From: Rheinheimera sp.
GTDB lineage: Bacteria; Pseudomonadota; Gammaproteobacteria; Enterobacterales; Alteromonadaceae
NCBI RefSeq assembly: GCF_030824435.1
Contig: NZ_JAVBXS010000053.1
Span: 1 to 32,583, forward strand
DNA length: 32,583 bases
Reading direction: 5' to 3'
Of the stretch, positions 16,767-24,481 are shown one piece after another. Numbering within the stretch: the first letter of the stretch is position 1; each line of letters begins with the position of its first letter. The position numbers were made by a program, and so were the translations under genes. The notes below the pieces were generated by a model. The model was not told the DNA's origin. It made no database searches and worked only from the letters and a program-made list of their open reading frames with translations.

Positions 16767-18416
16767 ATGACCGATTTAAAACGCCAGGCTGAGGCCTCGG
16801 AAGAAGCTTTATGGCGCATTTTCACTGTGCCGGAAGCGCCAGATTCAACGCTCAGCATTATTGAGCAGAATATTTCGCAAAACCTGGCGGGTTTTTTGCG
16901 CGAAAGCATAGTGGCAGTGGAAAAACCGCTGTGGCAAATAGAGCGTGATTTTCAGGCGTATCAAATTCCGGCTGAGCCGAAGTTTGTGTCAGATTATGCT
17001 GAAAACATGATGGAAAAGCTGGTGGCCCACTCGGTACATACAGCTGCGCCCAGCTTTATTGGCCATATGACCTCGGCTTTGCCTTATTTTGTGTTACCGC
17101 TGTCAAAAATGATGGTGGGGCTCAATCAAAACCTGGTGAAAATTGAAACCTCCAAGGCCTTTACGCCACTGGAGCGGCAGGTGCTCGGCATGATGCACCA
17201 TCTGGTATATGGCGAAAGCGAAGGTTTTTATAAAAAGTGGCAACACAGCGCCAATCATTCGTTAGGTGCTTTTTGCTCAGGTGGCACAGTTGCCAATATG
17301 ACAGCACTGTGGATAGCCCGTAACAGGTTATTGCGCCCGGACGGTGATTTTAAAGGGGTGGCCAAAGAAGGTTTATTCCGCGCTATGCGCCATTATGGTT
17401 ATCAGGATTTAGCCATTCTGGTGTCGGAACGTGGCCATTATTCGTTGCGTAAAGCCGCCGATATCCTCGGTATTGGCCGCGATATGCTTATTCCGGTTAA
17501 AACCGACGCCCACAATAAAGTAGACAGCGCAGAAATGCGCCGCGTTGCTGCCGATTTAGCGGCGCGTTCTATCCGGGTGGTGGCGATAGTTGGCGTGGCC
17601 GGTACCACTGAAACCGGCAATATAGACCCGCTGGATGAACTGGCCGATTTAGCCGCTGAGCTTAATTGTCATTTCCACGTGGATGCCGCCTGGGGTGGTG
17701 CAACTTTACTCTCTGATAAATATCGTTATTTACTCAAAGGTATAGAGCGGGCTGATTCGGTCACTATCGACGCGCATAAACAAATGTATGTGCCTATGGG
17801 TGCCGGTATGGTGGTGTTTAAACACCCTTCAGCGGCGCATGCCATTGAACATCACGCCGAATATATTCTCCGCAAAGGCTCCAAAGATTTAGGCAGCCAG
17901 ACGCTGGAAGGCTCACGCCCCGGCATGGCGATGCTGGTGCATGCCTGTTTGCAGGTGATAGGCCGCAAAGGTTATGAAATTCTGATTAACCGCAGCTTAG
18001 AAAAAGCCCGTTATTTTGCTGGTCTTATTGATTTACATCCGGAATTTGAGCTGATCACAGCGCCAGAACTTTGTTTATTAACCTACCGTTATGTACCGGC
18101 CAAAGTGCAGCAGGCGATGCAAAAAGCCAAAGCAGCCGGTGACACAGAGCGGCTGCAGAAGTTTAATGAGCTGCTCAGTGGCCTTACTAAATTTATTCAA
18201 AAACGCCAGCGCGAAGAGGGTAAATCTTTTGTCTCGCGCACCCGATTAAAACCAGAAATGTATCAACGGCAGGATACAGTGGTATTCCGTGTGGTATTGG
18301 CTAACCCTTTGACCACTGACAATATTTTGCACGAAGTATTGGCAGAGCAAGTGGAGCTGGCGGCGATGGATAAAGAGTTTTTGCCAAAGCTGCTGAGTAT
18401 GGCAAAGGATAGTTAG
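16767..18416 (+). CDS. panP: PLP-dependent aspartate 1-decarboxylase PanP
   Basis: A 549-residue group II PLP decarboxylase that converts L-aspartate to beta-alanine for pantothenate and CoA synthesis. PanP replaces the pyruvoyl enzyme PanD in Vibrio, Shewanella and relatives. The PLP-binding lysine is Lys338 in DAHKQMYVPMG. The cofactor-binding HVDAAWGG is about 30 residues before it, and FCSGGTVANMTALWIAR marks the phosphate-binding region. The length and N-terminus fit PanP better than glutamate decarboxylase GadB. It stands alone, with its own terminator at 18452. The assignment to aspartate rather than glutamate rests on family resemblance. Confidence 0.88.
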   Translation: MTDLKRQAEASEEALWRIFTVPEAPDSTLSIIEQNISQNLAGFLRESIVAVEKPLWQIERDFQAYQIPAEPKFVSDYAENMMEKLVAHSVHTAAPSFIGHMTSALPYFVLPLSKMMVGLNQNLVKIETSKAFTPLERQVLGMMHHLVYGESEGFYKKWQHSANHSLGAFCSGGTVANMTALWIARNRLLRPDGDFKGVAKEGLFRAMRHYGYQDLAILVSERGHYSLRKAADILGIGRDMLIPVKTDAHNKVDSAEMRRVAADLAARSIRVVAIVGVAGTTETGNIDPLDELADLAAELNCHFHVDAAWGGATLLSDKYRYLLKGIERADSVTIDAHKQMYVPMGAGMVVFKHPSAAHAIEHHAEYILRKGSKDLGSQTLEGSRPGMAMLVHACLQVIGRKGYEILINRSLEKARYFAGLIDLHPEFELITAPELCLLTYRYVPAKVQQAMQKAKAAGDTERLQKFNELLSGLTKFIQKRQREEGKSFVSRTRLKPEMYQRQDTVVFRVVLANPLTTDNILHEVLAEQVELAAMDKEFLPKLLSMAKDS

Positions 18417-18451
18417 CTGTTTGGCGTAACAGCTTTTACCGCTTCTTGCTG

Positions 18452-18486
18452 AAAACGGCTGCTGTTGCAGCCGTTTTTGTTTTTTG
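18452..18486 (+). terminator. Intrinsic terminator of panP
   Basis: AAAACGGCTGC (18452-18462), loop TGTT, GCAGCCGTTTT (18467-18477), then further T residues. It lies 35 bases after the stop. Confidence 0.92.
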
Positions 18487-18612
18487 TTTTGCAGCAAAGG
18501 GGCTTGGTGTTGGGTTGCATGATGCCTGATGCATAGCAGATATGCCGGTTTTGCCGTGTATGTAGGTATCGCATGTATTCATCTTCAGCTTGCAGCTGCT
18601 GGCGCTATAGAA

Positions 18613-18824
18613 GCGGGGACTCGCCCCCGCGGGCGAGTCTCTTTCTTTGCTGACAAAGAAAGAGACGCAAAGAAATCACCCCGAGATCGCTCGAAAGCCC
18701 GCTGTTTTGGCACAATTTTGAGGCGCCGCCAAAACTCAGCGGCTGCTAGCGTCAGCCGCTTCAAACAGTTGGCGTCTTAAAACCTCAAAATCGGCCAAAA
18801 CAACGGCTCGCTTGACGGGGCCAA
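18613..18824 (+). repeat. Structured repeat, left copy (A)
   Basis: A 212-bp element that reappears inverted at 20143-20350. Internal pairing: ACTCGCCC/GGGCGAGT (18619-18638); a 13-bp stem with a 4-base loop (18637-18649 with 18654-18666); GTTTTGGC (18704-18711) with GCCAAAAC (18794-18801); ATTTTGAGG (18715-18723) with CCTCAAAAT (18783-18791); and, inside that, AGCGGCTG/CAGCCGCT (18738-18760). The unpaired blocks are nearly identical to copy B; the stems differ but remain paired. There is no transposase and no visible target duplication. Apparent ORFs running through it are treated as artefacts. The rest of the 18417-18612 gap holds only the panP terminator. Confidence 0.9.
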
Positions 18825-19188
18825 GAGCGCTGGTGTCGTAAATTGGTTATTTATGGTTTGTGCCAGTTGCTGACATAGGCTCAGGGGACGCTCTAATCGC
18901 AGGTTTGACTGATAGCGGGCATTGTTGGAAAACAACACATCATTGCGCTCGAAAGTTCCGAGACTGAAACGCATTGCCAAAACGTTAAAAAAACATGCAT
19001 TATCCATTTCTCATTTCTACGGGTTATCAGTATTCAGACTATAACGATGTAGCCAGAATCAGTTGACTACTACAGATTGGGGGAGGCTGAAAAAATCGAG
19101 GAAAAATTAGCATAAAAGCCCCTTAAGACTAATTTCGGGAATAATCATAGGGGCTCAAAATTAATTGAGCCTCCTAGTTGGAGATATT
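18825..19188. other. Gap between repeat A and the orphan gene
   Basis: About 364 bases with no convincing gene. A 76-residue reverse ORF (18777-19007) runs into the repeat and has no recognisable family. The last 75 bases, just before the orphan gene, hold two overlapping possible hairpins: AGCCCCT (19117-19123) with AGGGGCT (19149-19155), and GGCTCAA (19152-19158) with TTGAGCC (19165-19171). They share bases 19152-19155, so only one can form at a time. Confidence 0.5.
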
Positions 19189-19968
19189 GTGGTTAAGAAT
19201 TTTTATAGAACAGTCGCGAGCTTACCTAGTTATGCCTTAGCTCCATGGATTTTCTTAGGTGGTCATTTTTTATTGATTCTAGTTTTTCGTCATTTTTCTG
19301 GTATGACAGAAGTTGAGTTTTCGTTGGAAAAGTACTGGTATTTCTATATTCCAGTATCATTTTGTGGAGTAATTTTTAATTTTAGAATGCATGTCCTGTT
19401 TTTTGTATGGTGGAGGTTTTTAGCTGGATTGTGTTTTATGTTTTTATACATCAGTGTTTTACTAGAGATGGCTTATTTTAGCGGCTGGCCTTTTGTTTCA
19501 TATAGTATGCTTGTGTTGCTATTACTTTATTCGCTATTGTTTTTGTTGCGATTCGTCTTTTGGTCCGATTTTCATAGAACGCTATTATGGTATCGTAAAA
19601 TTGAAAACAAGCATGGTGAAGACATATTTTACCTGACAAAGGATGGATACATGGAAGTGTATGAACTTAATGACAAGTTAAAATTCTTGAAATTTACAGC
19701 ATTTTGGGAAATTGATTTCTTTGCAAAACCTGTCGATTTAACTTCAAAGACCCTAAACGGATTCTATAAGTTTTTCGGGCTGGTAGTAGCTCTGGGAGCC
19801 ATTTACGCAGCTTTCACCGATTTTAATGTGGTGAGTGCAGGTATCATTATTGTTTTTTCATTAATTATCCCAGAGTTTCTAAGGCACTCCGTCGGAAGTG
19901 CTTTTTTGGACGCAATCTTGGTTAGTAAATACAAAATTGGTGATCGTGTCGTTATTCCAAAAAAGTAA
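19189..19968 (+). CDS. Orphan multi-pass membrane protein
   Basis: A 259-residue protein of no family I recognise. Hydrophobic segments lie at about residues 18-34, 50-65, 73-94 and 104-125. A polar ~70-residue stretch rich in Lys, Asp and aromatics follows, then two more segments at ~195-211 and ~216-231, and a short basic tail. Six transmembrane helices with a central soluble loop is the simplest reading. The start is GTG 19189 with GGAG five bases upstream; the frame is open to TTG 19165, which lacks a site. Composition is clearly more AT-rich and richer in Phe, Tyr and Lys than its neighbours, with rarer codons such as AGA and ATA, suggesting acquisition. It is the only gene between the two inverted repeats. 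Confidence 0.65.
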   Translation: MVKNFYRTVASLPSYALAPWIFLGGHFLLILVFRHFSGMTEVEFSLEKYWYFYIPVSFCGVIFNFRMHVLFFVWWRFLAGLCFMFLYISVLLEMAYFSGWPFVSYSMLVLLLLYSLLFLLRFVFWSDFHRTLLWYRKIENKHGEDIFYLTKDGYMEVYELNDKLKFLKFTAFWEIDFFAKPVDLTSKTLNGFYKFFGLVVALGAIYAAFTDFNVVSAGIIIVFSLIIPEFLRHSVGSAFLDAILVSKYKIGDRVVIPKK

Positions 19969-20033
19969 AAGGTTAGGCAATAAGAATATCCAGCAAATTA
20001 CCCGATGCCTTTGGCAATTCGCTGCGTTAACCA

Positions 20034-20077
20034 AAAAACGAATGACCGCAATTAAGGCAAAATAGATATTCGTTTTT
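20034..20077 (+). terminator. Possible terminator of the orphan gene
   Basis: AAAAACGAAT (20034-20043) pairs with ATTCGTTTTT (20068-20077) around a 24-base loop, ending in a T run. It is weaker than the other terminators here because the stem is AT-rich and the loop long. Confidence 0.4.
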
Positions 20078-20142
20078 CAAATATCTCCGCTTTTAAACAA
20101 CCGCTATTTGTTCAAAACAGAAATTTCCAAGCAGCTCTGTTG

Positions 20143-20350
20143 TTGGCCCCGTCAAGCGAGCCGTTGTTTTGACCTGTTTTGAGGTTTTAAGACGCCAACT
20201 GTTTGAGGCGAGCGACGGTAGCGCTCGCCGAGTTTTGGCGGCGCCTCAAAATTGGTCAAAACAGCGGGCTTTCGAGCGATCTCGGGGTCGTTTTTTATGT
20301 CACTTTTTGTCGACACAAAAAGTGACTCGCCCGCGGGGGCGAGACCCCGC
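20143..20350 (-). repeat. Structured repeat, right copy (B), inverted
   Basis: A 208-bp copy of the element at 18613-18824 on the opposite strand, with both ends matching. Hairpins in forward coordinates: GTCACTTTTTGT (20299-20310) with ACAAAAAGTGAC (20315-20326); GGCGAGCG (20207-20214) with CGCTCGCC (20222-20229); GTTTTGACC (20166-20174) with GGTCAAAAC (20254-20262); TTTTGAGG (20177-20184) with CCTCAAAA (20244-20251). Relative to copy A at least eight stem pairs are changed on both sides. The remaining gap (19969-20142 and 20351-20467) holds a possible terminator at 20034 and short GCCGCAGGC/GCCGCCGGC palindromic motifs, but no gene. Confidence 0.9.
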
Positions 20351-20467
20351 ATACGTGCCATGCCGCAGGCATAAAATAAACCAAAAATAACAGTAGGTTA
20401 GTGCAACAAAGCTGTCATGCCGCCGGCATCCAGCAAAACGCCGCCAACACTTTGGCAAAACCAAGCG

Positions 20468-21370
20468 TCAGCCCAAAACCCAATACCAAACCGGTAAGGT
20501 GACAAAACTCAGCAATAACCCAAAACCCACCAGATTCCCGACCATTCTTGGGGCCAGGCCGGCCATAATGGCGATGGCGCCGGCGGAGATCATCGGTGGC
20601 ATAGCGGCTTCAAATACCGACACTGTTACTGCTTTGCCCTCTAAACCCAGGGCATAACAACCGGCGTAGGCCAATAACGGCATTAAAATCAGTTTAATGC
20701 TGATGCCGCTGACCAGCGGTGATAAGCGTTCGCCACCCAGCGAAAAGCGCAAAGTAAAACCCACGGCCACCATAATGAGTGGTACTAAGGTTTGCGCCAG
20801 GTTGTCGATCAGCGCCTGGAAAAAGCTGGGGTAGGGGGTGTTTTTCAACAGCAAAGCCGCCACTAACGCCAGAAAAGGTGGAAAAGTCAGAATTTTCAGG
20901 CTGATGCTTTTGACCGTGGCTTTTTCGGCGCTGGGGCTAAAAGCGGCGGCCAGAATAGTGGAGTAGGTGGCGAGCGCCACAAAAGAGCCGACCTGGTCGT
21001 AAATCAGCGCATAAGGCAGATGATCACCACCAAAAAACGCTTCAATCATTGGAAAACCCAAAAACGAGGTATTGCCAAGTGGCAGCACTATTAAAAGTGC
21101 AGCTGTGACATCGCGGCCCCACTGAAAAATTTTACTTAGCAGCAGCACCAGCGCCACCACTATTAATAATAAAACCCAGGGAGTAACGGCTGGGATCAGT
21201 AGCGCTGAAGAAAAGGTAAGTGCCGGAATTTTCTGCAAAATAAGGGCAGGCAATGCAATATAAAGCACAAAAGCATTCAGCACAGCCGGCGTGTCCTGGC
21301 TGAATTTCGGGATAAAACGGATGCCAACCCCAATGGCCAGATACAGCAAAATCAGCAGAAAATTATCCAC
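20468..21370 (-). CDS. AEC family transporter
   Basis: A 300-residue integral membrane protein of the auxin-efflux-carrier (AEC) family, with about ten hydrophobic segments in two halves of five. Typical features are the LYIALPALI segment early on, GNTSFLGFPM in the middle, and AAMPPMISAGAIA near the C-terminus, the Asn/Gly/Pro-rich re-entrant motifs of the fold. Bacterial members move malate, other small acids or amino acids; the substrate cannot be read from the sequence. The frame is open to 21409, but the GTG at 21370 has GGAG seven bases upstream and gives the usual N-terminus just before the first helix. It begins about 118 bases from repeat B. Confidence 0.85.
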   Translation of the reverse strand: MDNFLLILLYLAIGVGIRFIPKFSQDTPAVLNAFVLYIALPALILQKIPALTFSSALLIPAVTPWVLLLIVVALVLLLSKIFQWGRDVTAALLIVLPLGNTSFLGFPMIEAFFGGDHLPYALIYDQVGSFVALATYSTILAAAFSPSAEKATVKSISLKILTFPPFLALVAALLLKNTPYPSFFQALIDNLAQTLVPLIMVAVGFTLRFSLGGERLSPLVSGISIKLILMPLLAYAGCYALGLEGKAVTVSVFEAAMPPMISAGAIAIMAGLAPRMVGNLVGFGLLLSFVTLPVWYWVLG

Positions 21371-21480
21371 AATAATACTCCGGAGCAGGCAACAGCCATT
21401 TGAATGCATGGAAAAAACGATGATAACTGCTGGCGGTCTTTACCGCTATTCGACTTCTGGTGAACAGGGCATTTTCCCGG

Positions 21481-22002
21481 TTAAAGCAGTGCCTTATAAA
21501 GGGGCGCTTGCAAAACTGCGTCTTGCTCATCTGTGTCTTGTAAAGCTGCGCCTTGCAAAGTAGCGCCTTGTAAACCCGGGTCTTGCAACCCCTTGTCTTG
21601 CAGCCCCGTGTCTTGCAAAGCAGCGCGCTCTGGTTGCGGCAACAGCTCTGTCAGCAAAGCGCCGGCAATCAGGCGCTTTTTGTCGGCTTTTTTCAGTTGT
21701 TTCAGCTGATATTCCAGGCTGCTTGCCAGGCTGCGATTCGGCGCCAGCTGTTGCCACACCAAAGTTAACGGCCCTTTGCCCCGCAACGCTTTAGCCCCGC
21801 CTATGAGCTCGCCCTGATGTTGCCGGAGCCGGCGCTCTGGATCTGTGCTGATGCCGGTATACAACATACCTTTGCCGGTTTGTACCAGATATACAAACCA
21901 GGGTTGTTGCGCCGCTGTTTGCGTCTGGGTTTGAACCTGGACTTGCGGCTGTGGTTCGATCTGAAGGGTTGTGGTTGCTGGCAAAGGTTCAATATCCTGC
22001 AA
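21481..22002 (-). CDS. GIY-YIG nuclease domain protein with pentad-repeat tail
   Basis: A 173-residue protein. Residues ~35-115 form a GIY-YIG domain of the short UPF0213/YhbQ type: FVYLV (GIY-equivalent), LYTGIS (YIG-equivalent), the catalytic Arg in PERRLRQH and Glu97 in LEYQLKQLKK. An N-terminal Gln/Thr/Val-rich stretch (residues 14-34) precedes it. The C-terminus (about 129-168) is eight five-residue units of the form Leu-Gln-Asp/Gly-x-x, encoded by a 15-nt tandem repeat at 21499-21618. The start is a TTG with no evident ribosome site, and another TTG lies six codons in, so the N-terminus is uncertain. It is divergent from the rhlE gene. Confidence 0.82.
   Translation of the reverse strand: MQDIEPLPATTTLQIEPQPQVQVQTQTQTAAQQPWFVYLVQTGKGMLYTGISTDPERRLRQHQGELIGGAKALRGKGPLTLVWQQLAPNRSLASSLEYQLKQLKKADKKRLIAGALLTELLPQPERAALQDTGLQDKGLQDPGLQGATLQGAALQDTDEQDAVLQAPLYKALL
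21499..21618 (-). repeat. 15-nt tandem repeat within the GIY-YIG gene
   Basis: Eight 15-base units in frame, each containing CTTG(C/T)AA or a close variant on the forward strand, encoding LQDTG, LQDKG, LQDPG, LQGAT, LQGAA, LQDTD, EQDAV and LQAPL. The 15-bp phase preserves the frame whatever the copy number, so the tail can lengthen or shorten without disrupting the gene. Confidence 0.85.
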
Positions 22003-22012
22003 AGGTTGATTC

Positions 22013-22021
22013 TGCTATACT
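22013..22021 (+). promoter_or_regulatory. Extended -10 promoter candidate for the DEAD-box gene
   Basis: TGCTATACT is an extended -10 (TGn plus TATACT, five of six to consensus), about 85 bases upstream of the helicase start. It leaves a leader of roughly 75 bases. No strong -35 is seen. Confidence 0.5.
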
Positions 22022-22105
22022 CTGGTCGTTTTTTTGGCCGCCGTTTTTTCTGGTCGCAGTTGTTGTCGGCCACACACTGGCCAGCGCCCCAATTCAAGGA
22101 ACTTT

Positions 22106-23386
22106 ATGCAATTTGCAGATTTGGCGTTAAACGCGCCTATCTTAAAGGCAATCGCCGAGCAGGGCTATCAAAGCCCAACGCCAATTCAGCAAAAAACCAT
22201 ACCGGTGATTTTACAAGGCAAAGATGTGTTAGGTGGTGCCCAAACCGGCACCGGCAAAACCGCGGCTTTTACCTTGCCTATTTTGCAAAAACTCAGCAGC
22301 CAGCCAAAAAAACTTGAAGCCAAACAAGTGCGTTGTTTAGTGTTAACGCCAACCCGTGAATTAGCCCAGCAGGTGGCCGACAATATTGCCGCTTATGCCC
22401 GGCATTTACCGCTGAAAACTGCGGTGTTTTATGGTGGCGTGTCAATGAACCCGCAACTTGATGCCGCTGAAGGCGGACTGGATATTTTAATCGCCACCCC
22501 GGGCAGGCTGTTAGATCATATGCATCAGGGCACTATCAGCTTGTATCAGCTGGAAGTGTTGGTACTGGATGAAGCCGACCGCATGTTGGATATGGGTTTT
22601 ATTCACGACATTAAAAGGGTGATGGCCAAGTTACCGCCAGAGCGGCAAACGTTGTTGTTCTCCGCCACCTTTTCCAAAGAAATCAAAGAGCTGGCAGACA
22701 CCTTACTGAAAAGCCCTGAGCTGATTGAAGTGGCCACCGCCAACTCGGCTTCAGCTCAGGTGCAGCAGCTGGCGTTTCGGGTGGATTCCCAGCGTAAACG
22801 TGAGTTGTTATCTCATGTGATAGGCGCGCGCAACTGGCAACAGGTGCTGATTTTCAGCCGCACTAAACATGGTGCCGACCGTTTAAGCAAGCAGCTGGCG
22901 CTCGATGGTATTGAAGCGGCCAGTATTCATGGTGATAAAAGCCAGGGCCACAGAACCAAAGTGTTGCAGGATTTTAAAGACGGCAACTTGCGGGTATTGG
23001 TGGCCACCGACATTGCCGCCCGTGGTTTAGATATTGAGGATTTGCCGATAGTGGTGAATTACGATCTCCCTCATGTGGCCGAAGATTATGTACACCGGAT
23101 TGGCCGCACCGGCCGTGCCGGTCGTTTTGGTCTGGCGGTCACTTTAGTGACGCCTGATGATTTACCTATGCTTTTGCAAATTGAAAAGCTGATTAAACAA
23201 GTGATAGAGCAGCAGGTGTTGCCGGGTTATGAGCATAATCCGAAGTTTAATCACTCCAGCAAAGCGAAAGAAGATGCCGCCGATGCTGAAGTAAAAATGA
23301 AGAAAAAAATCAGTAATAACAAAAAGTTGTCTATTGAAAAGTCGAAGCTTCGCGCTATAGCCCTTGGTAAAAAAAGGCCGCAATAA
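22106..23386 (+). CDS. rhlE: DEAD-box ATP-dependent RNA helicase, RhlE-type
   Basis: A 426-residue superfamily 2 RNA helicase. Motifs: Q motif around YQSPTPIQQ, motif I AQTGTGKT (45-52), Ia PTRELA, DEAD (155-158), SAT in FSATF, motif [11 protein letters not shown] and motif [13 protein letters not shown]. The N-terminus and core match RhlE better than DbpA, SrmB or CsdA. The C-terminal tail after ~380 is short and Lys-rich, suited to RNA binding. RhlE acts in ribosome assembly and RNA turnover. The frame is open to 22034, but AAGGAA five bases before ATG 22106 and the family start at Met-Gln-Phe-Ala-Asp-Leu decide. The exact subfamily is fairly, not fully, certain. Confidence 0.9.
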   Translation: MQFADLALNAPILKAIAEQGYQSPTPIQQKTIPVILQGKDVLGGAQTGTGKTAAFTLPILQKLSSQPKKLEAKQVRCLVLTPTRELAQQVADNIAAYARHLPLKTAVFYGGVSMNPQLDAAEGGLDILIATPGRLLDHMHQGTISLYQLEVLVLDEADRMLDMGFIHDIKRVMAKLPPERQTLLFSATFSKEIKELADTLLKSPELIEVATANSASAQVQQLAFRVDSQRKRELLSHVIGARNWQQVLIFSRTKHGADRLSKQLALDGIEAASIHGDKSQGHRTKVLQDFKDGNLRVLVATDIAARGLDIEDLPIVVNYDLPHVAEDYVHRIGRTGRAGRFGLAVTLVTPDDLPMLLQIEKLIKQVIEQQVLPGYEHNPKFNHSSKAKEDAADAEVKMKKKISNNKKLSIEKSKLRAIALGKKRPQ

Positions 23387-23414
23387 CAGCAGCTGAAATC
23401 CGACAAATTTTTGT

Positions 23415-23450
23415 AACAACAAAGGAGCTATCGGCTCCTTTGTTGTTTTG
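23415..23450. terminator. Bidirectional terminator after rhlE
   Basis: AACAACAAAGGAGC (23415-23428) pairs over 14 bases with GCTCCTTTGTTGTT (23434-23447) around a 5-base loop, followed by a T-rich end. It lies 28 bases after the rhlE stop and just past the convergent acetyltransferase gene. Confidence 0.82.
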
Positions 23451-23473
23451 ATGGGATCTGATGTTTGTGCGGT

Positions 23474-23995
23474 TTAACCATCCACAGGTTCAAGCGGAGT
23501 TTTCAGTGTCAGCTGATAAAAAGCTAAATCAAGATAACGGCCAAACTTAAAACCAGCCTGAGTGATAGTGCCGCTATGCACAAAACCATGTTTTTGATGC
23601 AGCGCAATACTGCCGCTATTGCTGGCATCTATACCACCGATCAGCAGGTGATACCCTTGTTGCTCCGCGCTTTTAATCAGCTGTTGCAGCATCAGGCTGC
23701 CATAACCTTTGCCCTGATGATCGGGGTGTACATAAACCGAATGTTCCACCGAATATTTAAAAGCCGGAAATGCGCGGAAAGTACCATAACTGCCAAAAGC
23801 CAGCAGTTCACCCTCATTGTTTTTTAAACCCCAGACCGGAAAGTTGCCGGCAGCTTTATTGTTAAACCACTGCTGCATAGTTTCCAGCGTGCGGGGTTTG
23901 TATTCATACAAAGCTGTGGTATGCAAAATGGCGTGGTTAAAAATAGCCAGAATGGCTTTGGCGTCTGTATCAAACTGGCAAAGCGAAAGTTGCAT
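23474..23995 (-). CDS. GNAT family N-acetyltransferase (MnaT/phosphinothricin-type)
   Basis: A 173-residue GNAT acetyltransferase. The acetyl-CoA pyrophosphate loop is QGKGYG at 94-99, preceded by the VEHSVYVHPDH strand. The segment YGTFRAFPAFKYSVEHS is characteristic of the YncA/MnaT and phosphinothricin acetyltransferase group, which acetylates methionine sulfoximine-like or other amino-acid analogues. The substrate here is not determinable. AGGAA about nine bases before the ATG supports the start. It is separated by only 31 bases from the parvulin gene on the same strand, so the two may share a transcript. Confidence 0.88.
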   Translation of the reverse strand: MQLSLCQFDTDAKAILAIFNHAILHTTALYEYKPRTLETMQQWFNNKAAGNFPVWGLKNNEGELLAFGSYGTFRAFPAFKYSVEHSVYVHPDHQGKGYGSLMLQQLIKSAEQQGYHLLIGGIDASNSGSIALHQKHGFVHSGTITQAGFKFGRYLDLAFYQLTLKTPLEPVDG

Positions 23996-24026
23996 CTGGC
24001 TATTCCTGTGTTGCTGTGTGGGTGTT

Positions 24027-24305
24027 TTAACTGCGGTAAAGGGTTTTGATTAAATGAAAACCAAACTGGGTTTTTACCGGACCATGAACTTCCAATAATG
24101 GCTTTTTAAACACCACATCGTCAAAAGGTTTTACCATTTGACCGGCGCGGAATTCGCCTAAGTCGCCGCCTTTTTTGCCGGAAGGGCACAAAGAGTGTTT
24201 TTTGGCGAGCTCATGAAAATTGGCGCCTTTGGCCAATTGTTGCTTCAGGTTTTGGGCTTCTTCCTGGGTTTTTACCAGGATATGACAAGCACAGGCTCTG
24301 GCCAT
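24027..24305 (-). CDS. ppiC: Single-domain parvulin peptidyl-prolyl isomerase
   Basis: A 92-residue cytoplasmic parvulin, the same size as E. coli PpiC (93 residues), catalysing cis-trans isomerisation of Xaa-Pro bonds. Family features are [10 protein letters not shown] with the active-site His, [23 protein letters not shown], the PFDDVVF segment and the final GFHLIKTL with the second conserved His. There is no signal peptide. It precedes the acetyltransferase gene on the same strand and is divergent from the DUF885 gene. Confidence 0.95.
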   Translation of the reverse strand: MARACACHILVKTQEEAQNLKQQLAKGANFHELAKKHSLCPSGKKGGDLGEFRAGQMVKPFDDVVFKKPLLEVHGPVKTQFGFHLIKTLYRS

Positions 24306-24418
24306 TTTGTAACTCCTACCACTGTATTTTGGCGCGCTAACACAACGCGGCCGCGCATTTTAATGGAAAAGTTGCTCGAACAACAGCATCTGTTTAGACC
24401 AGTTTTTGTGCTTTGCCA

Positions 24419-24424
24419 TTGACA
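24419..24424 (+). promoter_or_regulatory. -35 element candidate for the DUF885 gene
   Basis: An exact TTGACA lies 58 bases before the DUF885 start. The expected -10 position (about 24442) holds only weak matches (TAGTAA, GTAAAG). TATAAC at 24456-24461 is too far away for this -35. Low confidence. Confidence 0.3.
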
Positions 24425-24481
24425 GCTATGGGCTTATCTTAGTAAAGCTATGTTTTATAACTATAAAAACGGAGAGAAATA

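Noticed and set aside
18529-18780. 83-residue forward ORF through repeat A
   Set aside because: It consists largely of the structured repeat; the corresponding frame in copy B is not kept, since stem substitutions and length differences follow pairing rather than codons.
18777-19007. 76-residue reverse ORF between repeat A and the orphan gene
   Set aside because: Its C-terminus runs into the repeat, no ribosome site or family is recognisable, and it may be part of a longer form of the repeat. Not strong enough to call.
18600-20360. Target-site duplication around the repeat-flanked block
   Set aside because: The bases outside the two repeat ends (CTATAGAA and ATACGTGC) show no clear direct repeat, so transposition as a unit is unproven.
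20152-20361. 69-residue reverse ORF through repeat B
   Set aside because: Lies almost wholly within the repeat and has no family or ribosome site; treated as a by-product of the repeat.
21499-21618. CRISPR-like array
   Set aside because: The units are 15 bases with no spacers, stay in frame and encode a pentad repeat.
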